A DNA stretch of 7,744 bases from Gemmatimonadota bacterium (GCA_022564535.1 JADFLD010000075.1:1-7744), one strand, 5' to 3'. Shown: positions 1-6,842, counted from the first letter of the stretch. A program made the numbers and translations. Notes: generated by a model not told the origin, from the letters alone.

Positions 1-442
1 GGTCGAGATCGAGATCCAGTAGGCCACCCGCCTCGCCATCCGACTCGTCCGCCTCGGCCGCAGAGACTCCTTCACCCGCTGACTCTTCCGCCGACGCATC
101 CGGAACGGCGAGCGTCAGGTCGTCGTCGGGCTCCCCGGTTTCGGCCACGGACACTTCCCCCGGCTCAGTATCCTGGGCAACGTCAGCTTCTTGCGTCGAG
201 GGCTTGGGAGCCGGAGGGGGAGGCACGACCGGGGGCGGCGCCACGAAGCCCGAATCACCTCCGGAGGTCCGGGAGAGGGATTGGAAGATCTCATGCGTGT
301 GGGCCGGACCCCATAGGTCGGCCTGAGCGTCGTAGAGCTCCGTGTCCTCACTGATCGCCCCCAACTCGATGCGAAGCGCAAGCGCGTCCACGCTCGGAAT
401 CGGAACCTCGTTACCGTTGGAATCGATATAGGCGAAACGCAT
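1..442 (-). CDS. Partial protein: GYF-like N-terminus with Pro-rich and acidic tail (3' end off window)
   Basis: The reverse strand is open from an ATG at 442 to the left edge (147 codons, no stop), so the C-terminus is missing. Residues 1-56 start MRFAYIDSNGNEVPIPSVDA and run through an LxxRIxxGAISEDTELYD stretch and a conserved-looking W44. This resembles the small GYF_2-type module (aromatic start, D-x-x-G, 'eL..li..G.i..dT.vw', then W), but the match is loose and made by eye. Residues 69-81 are Pro-rich. Residues 85-147 are low-complexity and rich in Glu, Asp, Ala and Ser, which suggests a disordered linker before an unseen C-terminal domain or membrane segment. There is no signal peptide, so the visible part is probably cytoplasmic. 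AAGG lies about 8 nt before the ATG, a modest ribosome site. The gene follows a likely terminator and is probably a separate unit. The frame is well supported; the function is unknown. Confidence 0.7.
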   Translation of the reverse strand, partial: MRFAYIDSNGNEVPIPSVDALALRIELGAISEDTELYDAQADLWGPAHTHEIFQSLSRTSGGDSGFVAPPPVVPPPPAPKPSTQEADVAQDTEPGEVSVAETGEPDDDLTLAVPDASAEESAGEGVSAAEADESDGEAGGLLDLDLD

Positions 443-541
443 GGCCGGACCTTGAGAAAAGGTGCTGCGCCCCTGTCGATGGGGGCCGGTACGCGGAGTT
501 GAAGTGTAAAGGGAAGATCGGGGTTCTGCGAGGGGAAGAGC

Positions 542-565
542 CTCCCGGGTCGACCGACCCGGGAG
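542..565 (-). terminator. Strong hairpin at the end of the amidohydrolase operon
   Basis: CTCCCGGGTCG (542-552) and CGACCCGGGAG (555-565) are perfect inverted repeats, giving about 10 pairs with a 4-nt loop. The hairpin begins 11 bases past the TAG stop of the small amidohydrolase, in the gap before the next gene on the same strand. Position and G+C content fit a terminator. Downstream on the minus strand there is no real T-run (GCTCTTCCCC follows), so it may be a weak intrinsic or Rho-assisted terminator, or a 3'-end stabiliser. Confidence 0.55.
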
Positions 566-576
566 ACTTCCATGGG

Positions 577-1878
577 CTAAGAGATGACGCGCGCCCTCGG
601 ACGCGCACGGTATTTCTCATACAGAGACCGATGCTTGTTGTCGGTACTCACCTGACGACCCAGGATGAAGAGGTTCGTGACCTCGGTCTGGATCTCGAGG
701 GGGTTCCCGTCCGTGACGATCACGTTCGCCATCTTGCCGACCTCGATCGTTCCGATGTCTCCGTCGAGACCCAGCATCTCGGCGGCGTTCTTCATGACTG
801 CGTCCAAGGCAGCCTCGAGGGGAAGACCGAACGGAACGGCCATCGCGGCTTCGTAGGGAAGCGTCCGTGAGTTCGACGAGTTGAACGTCGCAAAGGCGAT
901 TTTCACGCCCGCCGCGTGCAGTATGCCCGGGTTCGAATACGCTTCCGCATACGAGGCGTCGGGGCCGCTCGGCATCGTTTGCGTCGGCGACAGGATGATC
1001 GGGACGTCGTGGTCCGCGAGCCAGTCGGCGATCTTCCAGCCCTCACGGCCCCCGGTGATGACGTAACGGATGTTCTGGGCTTCCGCCCACTCGACGGCGT
1101 TGCGGATGTCGCGCGCCCCATTCGCGGAGAGAAGAACGGGGATGTCGCGGTTCACCACCCGCGCCATCGCCTCGAGCTTGAGATCGCGGCGGATCTCGGT
1201 GCCCGCCGCCACGGCTTGCGCGTATTGCCGACCGCCATCGAGCCACTCGTCGAGTCTCGAAACTTGATCCTCGTAGCGCTCCTGGACGTCGCTCCAGCTG
1301 CCACCGCCACCCCCGCCGCGGCGACCTCGGCCGCCGCCCCCGCCGAGGGACGGGTAATTGATGCTCATCGCGGCGCCCGGATCCATATACATCTCCTCGA
1401 CGGTCCAGCCATCGAGGCCGATGAGCGATGCCTGACCGGGAATCGCGCCACCTCCCCCCTGCGGAACGGCCATCGCGTGCGTAATCCCGTTCGCCCTGGC
1501 GACCGGGATGTGCTCCGACGCTGGATGCACGGCCGTCGCTGCCTGCAGGTGCGGGTTGAAGTCGCCCTGCTCACGGGAGTCGTTCGTCATCTCGACCGCC
1601 CCCACTTCCGTGAGCCCGAGCGTCGTGACGGCATCGAACATCCCGGGGTACACGTGCCGTCCCGTCGCGTCGACGATCTCCGCATCCGAGGGCACGTCGA
1701 CATTCGTGCCGACCGCGAGAATGCGACCGTCGCGGATCACGACCGTCCCGACGAAGGGGTCGCCCGCGAGTGTGTGCACGGTCCCTCCCTGGATGGCAAA
1801 CGTCTGTCCCACGACGGGTCCGGCCAGCCCGAGGGCCAGCGAGAACGCTACAGCGGTGCTGAAGATCTTGCGGCTCAT
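577..1878 (-). CDS. Exported amidohydrolase-family protein, metal ligands lost
   Basis: This 433-residue protein has a Sec signal peptide: MSRK, a hydrophobic core at about 5-20, and likely cleavage at VVG|Q (24/25). The mature part follows the COG1228-type amidohydrolase layout. A small beta region (27-75, 'IQGGTVHTL', 'VVIRDGRILAVG') precedes a TIM-barrel stretch, and a closing segment 'GTIEVGKMANVIVTDGNPL' (about 376-394) returns to the beta region. The expected metal ligands are missing. The HxH after 'YPG' is replaced by DAVTT (V84, T86), the strand-5 His by L249/S251, the strand-6 His by G276 and the strand-8 Asp by F332. A Gly/Arg-rich insertion lies at 179-194. The start is fixed by a strong GGAGG and by the ATGA overlap with the upstream gene, which implies translational coupling. 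The fold assignment is firm. Loss of catalysis is inferred from residues; a binding, structural or partner role to the larger protein is possible. Confidence 0.9.
   Translation of the reverse strand: MSRKIFSTAVAFSLALGLAGPVVGQTFAIQGGTVHTLAGDPFVGTVVIRDGRILAVGTNVDVPSDAEIVDATGRHVYPGMFDAVTTLGLTEVGAVEMTNDSREQGDFNPHLQAATAVHPASEHIPVARANGITHAMAVPQGGGGAIPGQASLIGLDGWTVEEMYMDPGAAMSINYPSLGGGGGRGRRGGGGGGSWSDVQERYEDQVSRLDEWLDGGRQYAQAVAAGTEIRRDLKLEAMARVVNRDIPVLLSANGARDIRNAVEWAEAQNIRYVITGGREGWKIADWLADHDVPIILSPTQTMPSGPDASYAEAYSNPGILHAAGVKIAFATFNSSNSRTLPYEAAMAVPFGLPLEAALDAVMKNAAEMLGLDGDIGTIEVGKMANVIVTDGNPLEIQTEVTNLFILGRQVSTDNKHRSLYEKYRARPRARVIS
1297..1344 (-). other. Gly/Arg-rich low-complexity insertion in the small amidohydrolase
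   Basis: This stretch encodes residues 179-194, five Gly, then RGRR with one Gly inside, then six or more Gly. It sits between a barrel strand ('MSINYPSL') and a helical segment ('WSDVQERYEDQVSRL'), where a loop is expected. On the plus strand it reads as CCG/CCC-rich sequence, which may vary in length by slippage. It is probably a flexible loop. Confidence 0.7.
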
Positions 1879-4670
1879 CGATTCACCTCCCCATTGGGCT
1901 GACCCGGCGATGCGATCCGGTCCGTCGCTGCGCGATCATCGGACCCACCCACGCCATGTTTCTCCATGAGCGCCAACTTCTCGGCCTCGATGGCCTCCTG
2001 GCGCTCGACGTCGAGCTCGATGTCGAAATAGAGCTGTCCGTCTACATATGTCTTTACGGCTTTGGCAAACATGCTCAACGGATACCCGTCCCAGATCACC
2101 AGGTCGGCGTCCTTGCCGACCTCGATCGATCCGGTCTGGTCGTCGATCCCCAATTGGATCGCCGGGTTGAGCGTGACGAGCCGGAGGGCCTCCTGCTCCT
2201 CCATACCGCCCCACTTCATGGCCTTGGCGGCCTCCTGATTGAGGTGTCGAACCTCTTCACCGGAATCGGAATTGATCGAGACGAGAACGCCCCGTTCGGC
2301 CATGAGCGCCGCGTTGTACGGAATCGCCTCGTACGCCTCGACCTTGTACGCCCACCAGTCCGAGAACGTAGACGCTCCCGCACCATGCGCCGCAAGCTCG
2401 TCGGCTACCTTGTACCCCTCGAGCACGTGCTGGAAGGTCCGGATCGTAAACCCGAACTCCTCGGCCAGACGCAGGAGCTGCAGAATCTCGTCGGCCCTGT
2501 AGGAGTGCGAATGCACCCAGCGCTCGCCCTTGAGAATCTGCATGAGCGATTCGAGCTTGAGGTCACGCCGGGGAGCGACGCCTCGGCGGTCGCTCGCATC
2601 CCATTCGTCCCACTCCTCCATGTAGTACGTCGCGTCCAGGAACGCCTGGCGCACCACGTCCTGCACACCCATTCGGGTCGCCGGGTAGCGGTCGGGATTG
2701 CGGTCACGCTTCGTATTTTCGCCGAGCGCGAACTTGATACCGGGCGTCGCGCCTATCAGCAACTCGTCGGCATCGGAGCCCCAGAGCAGCTTGATCACGG
2801 CGTTCCCCCCACCGATGGGGTTCGCAGACCCGTGCAAGATGTTGATCGTCGTGACGCCACCGCCCAGCGCGAAGTAAAATCCCCGGTCGTTGGGATCGAT
2901 CACGTCCTCGATCGTCACCATCGACGAGACATTCACGGACCCTTCGTTGATGGCCTCGGCCCCCATGTGGGAGTGCGCGTCGATAATGCCCGGCGTAACG
3001 AACATGCCCCGAGCATCGACGACCGTGGCGCCGTCCGGTCGGATGAGATCGGTGCCGACTTCGGCGATCAACCCGTCGCGAACGATGATGTCGCCGTTCT
3101 CGATCGTGCCGTTCGAGGCGGTTAGAATCGTGGCACCGGTGATGAACGTGACCGCGTCGGTCCGGTAGGGGCCCTTGTCCTGAGACATCGGGATCGGTTC
3201 AGCCGAAATGTCGAAGTCGACCGCGCGACCCTCCTCGGCCTCCCGATCACCACCGCGGCCACCCTCACCGCGCTCCCTGCCACGGCCACCGCGACCCCCC
3301 TCGTCCACGGTCTGATCGGCCTCGAACATCTCGCCATCGACGAAGACGGTCTCGATCGTCGTACCGTCTTGAAAAATGCTTCCGTCGGCCACGATCAGAT
3401 TTGCGATCTTGCCCACCTCGATGGAACCGAGCCGATCTTCGACGCCGAACATCTCGGCCGGCGAGAGCGTGAACGCACGAATCGCATCGGCCTCGGAGAG
3501 CCCCTGTGCGACCGCGTGCCGCGCCCCCTCGAGGATCCCCGACGCGTCGTCCGCGCCGCCGGAGGAAAAGGCGAATCTGACTCCGGCGTTCGCGAGAATC
3601 GCAGGTGTTGTCGGCCCGCGATCCCACAAGCGAAGCTGCTCGAGCGACGGAATCCGTTCCGGATCGCCGTCACGGGGAGGCGACGGCCAGTCCAGATCGA
3701 CGATCGTGGACACGCCGGCTTCGGCCAGCAGGTCGGCGGCGGCGTAGCCACCCTGCAACCCGTACACGATCGGAGTCACGCCCATCTCTTGGGATGTCGA
3801 AATCGCCCGGACCACTTCCTTGCGGGTGTTCGCCGGAAATAGCACCGGCCAGCCTTCCTGGAGTTGCCTGCGAATCGGCTCGAGAGCGATGTCCCACTCC
3901 GGCCGCGCCTTGCCTGTCGGATCCGCCTCGTAATCGTCCCAGACCGCTCCGTAGTGCATCGCGTCATAATAGAGCTGCTTCAGATACGCAAAGCTTCCCA
4001 TGAGGGAGCCGGGATACCCTGTGAAGGAGCGATCGCGGAGATTCAGGCGCATGGCGACCGTCGTCTCCACCACGAGCTCGCGTGGCCGGACATAGCTGCC
4101 AAGGTTGATAATGGCTGCCTGCCCCGTCACGAGGCCCACGTCCATCGTCGTCAGGACGCTCGTGAACCCGTGGTCTCGCCAGTCGTCGAATCGCTCGTCA
4201 CCGGCCATGATGTCCTCGGCGGCGCTCACCCAACTCGAGGTCCCCGGGCGGTCCTCCGGACCCCAGGAATGGTTCGACTCGTCGACCGGTGCGCCACCGC
4301 CACCGAATCCGCCGAACTGTGGCTCGGGCGCCGACTCGTGGCCAAGCGTGGTGAGGGCATCGATCAGGCCCGGGTAGACGGTCTTACCGGACCCGTCGAT
4401 GACCCAGGCACCGGCTGGCACGTCGACGTTTCGGCCAACGGCCGTGATGACGCCGCCGTCAACGATCACCGTGCCGTTTTCGATGGTCCGACCGGACACG
4501 GTGACGATACGGGCTCCCTGAATCGCGTAGAGGGACACGGCGGCCGGCCGCGTCGGCCGGGGTTGCGCCTGCACCGCTTGCGGCGCCGCGATACCCATCG
4601 CGATCAAAGCGACGAACACCCGCGCGCTCCAAGCCGCCCCGAATTCGGATAGCGGAAGGCGTGGACTCAT
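1875..4670 (-). CDS. Exported two-domain (tandem) amidohydrolase; only the C-terminal domain appears catalytic
   Basis: This 931-residue protein begins at the ATG ending at 4670, which has GGAGGT 6 nt upstream; the frame stays open further upstream but with no ribosome site and no sensible peptide. A signal peptide (core about 18-30, likely cleavage VQA|Q at 35/36) sends it to the periplasm or outside. Residues about 47-452 form a first amidohydrolase domain and about 505-890 a second, joined by a Gly/Arg/Glu-rich linker (458-481). The C-terminal domain has the full ligand set: H566 and H568 (DAHSH), H720/H722 (WVHSHSYRADEI), H748 (FQHVLEGY) and D802 (INSDSGEE). K646 (GIKFALGEN) is a candidate bridging carboxylated Lys. 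The N-terminal domain has L106/T108, L277/P279, G304 and G371 at those places, so it is probably not an enzyme. COG1228-type members include imidazolonepropionases and Xaa-Pro dipeptidases; the substrate here is unknown. The stop overlaps the next start as ATGA. Confidence 0.92.
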   Translation of the reverse strand: MSPRLPLSEFGAAWSARVFVALIAMGIAAPQAVQAQPRPTRPAAVSLYAIQGARIVTVSGRTIENGTVIVDGGVITAVGRNVDVPAGAWVIDGSGKTVYPGLIDALTTLGHESAPEPQFGGFGGGGAPVDESNHSWGPEDRPGTSSWVSAAEDIMAGDERFDDWRDHGFTSVLTTMDVGLVTGQAAIINLGSYVRPRELVVETTVAMRLNLRDRSFTGYPGSLMGSFAYLKQLYYDAMHYGAVWDDYEADPTGKARPEWDIALEPIRRQLQEGWPVLFPANTRKEVVRAISTSQEMGVTPIVYGLQGGYAAADLLAEAGVSTIVDLDWPSPPRDGDPERIPSLEQLRLWDRGPTTPAILANAGVRFAFSSGGADDASGILEGARHAVAQGLSEADAIRAFTLSPAEMFGVEDRLGSIEVGKIANLIVADGSIFQDGTTIETVFVDGEMFEADQTVDEGGRGGRGRERGEGGRGGDREAEEGRAVDFDISAEPIPMSQDKGPYRTDAVTFITGATILTASNGTIENGDIIVRDGLIAEVGTDLIRPDGATVVDARGMFVTPGIIDAHSHMGAEAINEGSVNVSSMVTIEDVIDPNDRGFYFALGGGVTTINILHGSANPIGGGNAVIKLLWGSDADELLIGATPGIKFALGENTKRDRNPDRYPATRMGVQDVVRQAFLDATYYMEEWDEWDASDRRGVAPRRDLKLESLMQILKGERWVHSHSYRADEILQLLRLAEEFGFTIRTFQHVLEGYKVADELAAHGAGASTFSDWWAYKVEAYEAIPYNAALMAERGVLVSINSDSGEEVRHLNQEAAKAMKWGGMEEQEALRLVTLNPAIQLGIDDQTGSIEVGKDADLVIWDGYPLSMFAKAVKTYVDGQLYFDIELDVERQEAIEAEKLALMEKHGVGGSDDRAATDRIASPGQPNGEVNR
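1883..1892 (-). promoter_or_regulatory. Strong Shine-Dalgarno for the small amidohydrolase
   Basis: GGGGAGGTGA on the minus strand lies inside the end of the upstream coding region, 7 nt (counted from GGAGG) before the ATG at 1878. With the ATGA overlap it supports coupled translation and also permits independent initiation. Confidence 0.8.
3228..3299 (-). other. Gly/Arg/Glu low-complexity interdomain linker
   Basis: This stretch encodes residues 458-481 of the tandem amidohydrolase, built of GGRGGRGRERGEGGRGG and then acidic residues. It follows the last strand of the first domain ('VFVDGEMFEADQTV') and precedes a short spacer into the second. It marks the join of two once-separate amidohydrolase units and is probably flexible and solvent-exposed. 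Confidence 0.75.
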
Positions 4671-4675
4671 GCTGA

Positions 4676-4681
4676 ACCTCC
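4676..4681 (-). promoter_or_regulatory. Shine-Dalgarno that sets the start of the tandem amidohydrolase
   Basis: GGAGGT on the minus strand is followed by 6 nt and then the ATG at 4670. It rules out the 68-codon upstream extension of this frame, which would overlap the HAD gene and place the signal peptide inside the protein. Confidence 0.85.
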
Positions 4682-4698
4682 GATTGATTGGAAATCGA

Positions 4699-4716
4699 CC
4701 GTCCGAACACGGACGG
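4699..4716. other. Perfect 7-bp hairpin in the leader of the tandem amidohydrolase
   Basis: CCGTCCG (4699-4705) and CGGACGG (4710-4716) pair around a 4-nt loop. The hairpin lies about 17 nt upstream of the GGAGGT site, in the 118-nt gap between the HAD stop and the amidohydrolase start. No T-run follows on the minus strand, so a terminator is not well supported. It could be a leader hairpin, a protein-binding inverted repeat or chance. A TTGACC sequence just 5' of the stem on the minus strand looks like a -35 box, but the hexamer 17 nt on (TCGATT) is a poor -10. Confidence 0.35.
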
Positions 4717-4788
4717 GTCAAACTCGATAATTTCGGCAAGGGGTAGAATATCCCCACGTCCGTAAGCCGGCCAGACGCAGAAATGCGG

Positions 4789-5487
4789 CTAATGAAGGCC
4801 CAGCTCCCGGACCAGCGACGCGAGGTCCGGCACTTCCAGCTCCGGAGTCGCCTGAGCAGGAAGCGTCGCTCCACCCCCGCGCCTTCCCGCCCTTCGGTTC
4901 ACCCAGACGCAGGTGAAGCCGAGCTCCATGGCGGGCGCGATGTCGTGAAAGAGGCTCTGCGCGACGTGGAGCACCCGATTCGTTGGGAGGTCGAGGCGAC
5001 TCAGGACCTCGCGAAAATGTCCCGGGTCCGGCTTGTAGCTCCGCACCTGGTTCGCGGTCACCACCTCGGCGAAGTCGATCTCCAGAAGATCCTGTGAACC
5101 CCAGAACAGGTCGTCGTCGACGTTCGAAACGATCGCGAGCCGATATCGCGACGCGAGTACCCGGAGTGCCTGGATCGAATCGGAAAATGGCGGCCACCTC
5201 GAAACGGAGGCCGCGAATGAGGCAGCCCGATGGGGCTCTACGTCGAGCCCGAGCGTCTTTCCGAACTGCGTCGCGACGTCGGTGAGAACCTCGCGGTAGC
5301 TGCGAAACGCCCCCCTCTGCGCGTCGGCTTCGAGTCGCCCGAACAGCTCGAGAAGCTCCTCGCTCGAGAGGGGCGCCTCGACCTCCGCCAGTAACGTGGC
5401 AAGTGCCGTGAGTATGCCTGACTCCCAGTCGATCAGCGTGCCGTAACAGTCGAAGGTCAGCGCTTCGAAAGCCTCGAAGTCGATCAC
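4789..5487 (-). CDS. HAD-superfamily hydrolase, haloacid dehalogenase type II-like (COG1011-like)
   Basis: This is a cytoplasmic HAD-fold protein of 232 residues from a GTG start, with no signal peptide. Motif I is 'LTFDCYGTLID', with nucleophile D13 and T17. The usual second Asp of HAD phosphatases is Tyr (DxYGT), as in L-2-haloacid dehalogenases. Motif II is 'IVSNVDDD' (S121, N122), motif III Lys is K152 in 'SYKPDPGHF', and motif IV is 'HVAQSLFHDIAPA' with D182. The helical cap is about 20-95. The Asn found three residues before the motif IV Asp in true L-2-haloacid dehalogenases is Leu here, so dehalogenation should not be assumed; a small phosphate ester or unknown substrate is equally possible. 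Start choice: V1 at 5487 matches the usual family length. An in-frame GTG at 5514 adds nine residues and has a better ribosome site (AGAGGG, 5 nt spacer). The gene follows the M24 gene by 38 nt on the same strand. Confidence 0.88.
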   Translation of the reverse strand: MIDFEAFEALTFDCYGTLIDWESGILTALATLLAEVEAPLSSEELLELFGRLEADAQRGAFRSYREVLTDVATQFGKTLGLDVEPHRAASFAASVSRWPPFSDSIQALRVLASRYRLAIVSNVDDDLFWGSQDLLEIDFAEVVTANQVRSYKPDPGHFREVLSRLDLPTNRVLHVAQSLFHDIAPAMELGFTCVWVNRRAGRRGGGATLPAQATPELEVPDLASLVRELGLH

Positions 5488-5525
5488 CGGTCCGTTCCCC
5501 CCGGCGGCTCGCACCCTCGCCCTCT

Positions 5526-6842
5526 CTACTTGATGATGAGCAGGCGATTGTTGACGGGATACAGCCACTCCACACCCCGCTCGGTGACCACAGCGTCATC
5601 CTCCAGAGGAATCCGGATCTTGGCGTTGCCCCACTCCGGGTTGGCCGTGAACGCGAACAACTCCACAGAGATGAGGGTTGCCGGCCGCAATTCGTACGTC
5701 AGGCGCGTCGGGTTGAAGTACGCGAGGGAAGGACCGAGACCATGGCCCCAGTTGCCCACCGAATGGGGTCCGATTACGACGTCGGTGACGGCTGGATCGG
5801 CGCTCGGCTGGTTGAACTCGACCCGCTTGAATCCGGCTCCCTCGATCGCGGCCCACGTGGCGTCGAGCGCGGCCTGCGCCGTGGCGGCCGGTTTAATCGA
5901 CGCCTTCATGACGTCCCTCACTTCGATGGCCCGGTCAAAGGCGTTCTGGATTCCGGGAGGGGCCTCCGTTTCACCCTCCCTCAGCACATAAGCCACACGC
6001 TTCATGTCCGTGTAGAAATCCAGAAAGCCGACCCCCCAGTCGAGCATGAGCAGATCTCCACGCTGGATGACCCGATCACTCGAGGTGGCCTCTATGCCGT
6101 TCGGCCCTGTGATGTACACGGACGGCATGTCGAACGATGACCCGAGCCCGCGCGCCAACTGCTGGTCGGACATCCACCAGGCGACGTCCTCGAGCGTCGT
6201 GACCCCCGGGGTGATGACCTCGTTCGAGAACGCTCGCTCAGCGATCTCACGGCTGATCTCGCCGGCCTCCGCGAAGGTAGCGATCTCGATCGCGGTTCGC
6301 GTAGCCCTAAAGTCCGAAACGAAGCGCTCAGCCGAGACCAGGCGATCACCATACGGCCCGAGCGTCTGCCTCAGATGGATGTAGGAGGTGTGAGACAGGC
6401 CGTCCGCGCCTCCGATCGACTCGGCCATGTTCACACCGATACGGGCAGGATCGCGCTCGGCCACGTAGGCCGCGAGTTCCCCCGCGCCGCCGAAATAGTC
6501 GTAGACCCCGCACTTCTCGAGCCGGTATCCGCCGACACCCAGCACCGCGCGCTCTGTGCGGTCTCCGTTGTCCGTGAACACGTAATAGGCCCAGCCGCCG
6601 ACGTACCCACGTCCGAGCGCTTCCCACATCGGATCCAGCAAGCCTTCGCGCATGACGACGATCCACATGTCGAGGTCGTTGTCGTGCATCGCGCCAGGAA
6701 GGATCAGATCGAACTTCTCCGCACGGATCTGGCACATTCGCTCCCAACGCGCGCGAGCCTCCTGCCCCGACACGGCAGCAGGAAGGAGAAGTAGGGTCGT
6801 GAGGAGGGCAAGGGCCGAGGTCGAGACGAGTCGTCGAATCAT
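5526..6842 (-). CDS. Exported M24-family metallopeptidase (Xaa-Pro aminopeptidase-like)
   Basis: This 438-residue protein has a clear Sec signal peptide (MIRR, core about 5-23, likely cleavage VSG|Q at 26/27), so it acts outside the cytoplasm. Residues about 30-175 form a creatinase-N-like domain and about 180-438 the pita-bread M24 domain. The five expected dinuclear metal ligands are visible: D268 (LLMLDWG), D279 (FYTDMKRVAYV), H367 (NWGHGLGPS), E394 (ISVELFAF) and E414 (IPLEDDAVVT). M24B enzymes remove the residue before a proline from peptides. Two His usually near the active site in PepP-type enzymes look absent: residues 251-253 are E-A-T and 374-375 are A-Y. The 'H-x-V-G-N-x-G-H-x-x-G-P' pattern suggests a distinct exported M24 subfamily, so specificity is uncertain. 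The start is chosen from the signal peptide; the frame extends 75 codons upstream without a ribosome site. No Shine-Dalgarno is visible before 6842. It leads the minus-strand gene array. Confidence 0.92.
   Translation of the reverse strand: MIRRLVSTSALALLTTLLLLPAAVSGQEARARWERMCQIRAEKFDLILPGAMHDNDLDMWIVVMREGLLDPMWEALGRGYVGGWAYYVFTDNGDRTERAVLGVGGYRLEKCGVYDYFGGAGELAAYVAERDPARIGVNMAESIGGADGLSHTSYIHLRQTLGPYGDRLVSAERFVSDFRATRTAIEIATFAEAGEISREIAERAFSNEVITPGVTTLEDVAWWMSDQQLARGLGSSFDMPSVYITGPNGIEATSSDRVIQRGDLLMLDWGVGFLDFYTDMKRVAYVLREGETEAPPGIQNAFDRAIEVRDVMKASIKPAATAQAALDATWAAIEGAGFKRVEFNQPSADPAVTDVVIGPHSVGNWGHGLGPSLAYFNPTRLTYELRPATLISVELFAFTANPEWGNAKIRIPLEDDAVVTERGVEWLYPVNNRLLIIK

Noticed and set aside
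505..510. TTTACA on the minus strand as a -35 box for the left-edge gene
   Set aside because: No acceptable -10 hexamer lies 16-18 nt downstream, so a promoter cannot be called.
577..1878. Small amidohydrolase as a decaying pseudogene
   Set aside because: The frame, signal peptide, ribosome site and structural motifs are intact. Only the metal ligands are changed, which points to a retained non-catalytic protein rather than decay.
916..1902. Plus-strand open frame of 328 codons
   Set aside because: It lies fully antisense to the small amidohydrolase, whose reverse-strand product has clear domains, signal peptide and ribosome site. The plus-strand product is rich in Arg, His and Asp with no recognisable domain, a typical GC-rich shadow.
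1956..3125. Plus-strand open frame of 389 codons
   Set aside because: It is antisense to the C-terminal catalytic domain of the tandem amidohydrolase. The composition is shadow-like (Val, Arg, Asp, His), there is no start signal and no domain.
4541..4562. GGCCGGCCG-type palindromic cluster
   Set aside because: It lies within the coding region just after the signal peptide and is explained by Arg/Pro/Ala codons in GC-rich DNA. No regulatory role is supported.
3864..4652. Plus-strand open frame of 262 codons
   Set aside because: It is antisense to the N-terminal amidohydrolase domain and has no domain or ribosome site.
4671..4874. 68-codon N-terminal extension of the tandem amidohydrolase
   Set aside because: It would overlap the HAD gene, lacks a ribosome site, and would bury a good signal peptide. 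GGAGGT 6 nt before the ATG at 4670 marks the real start.
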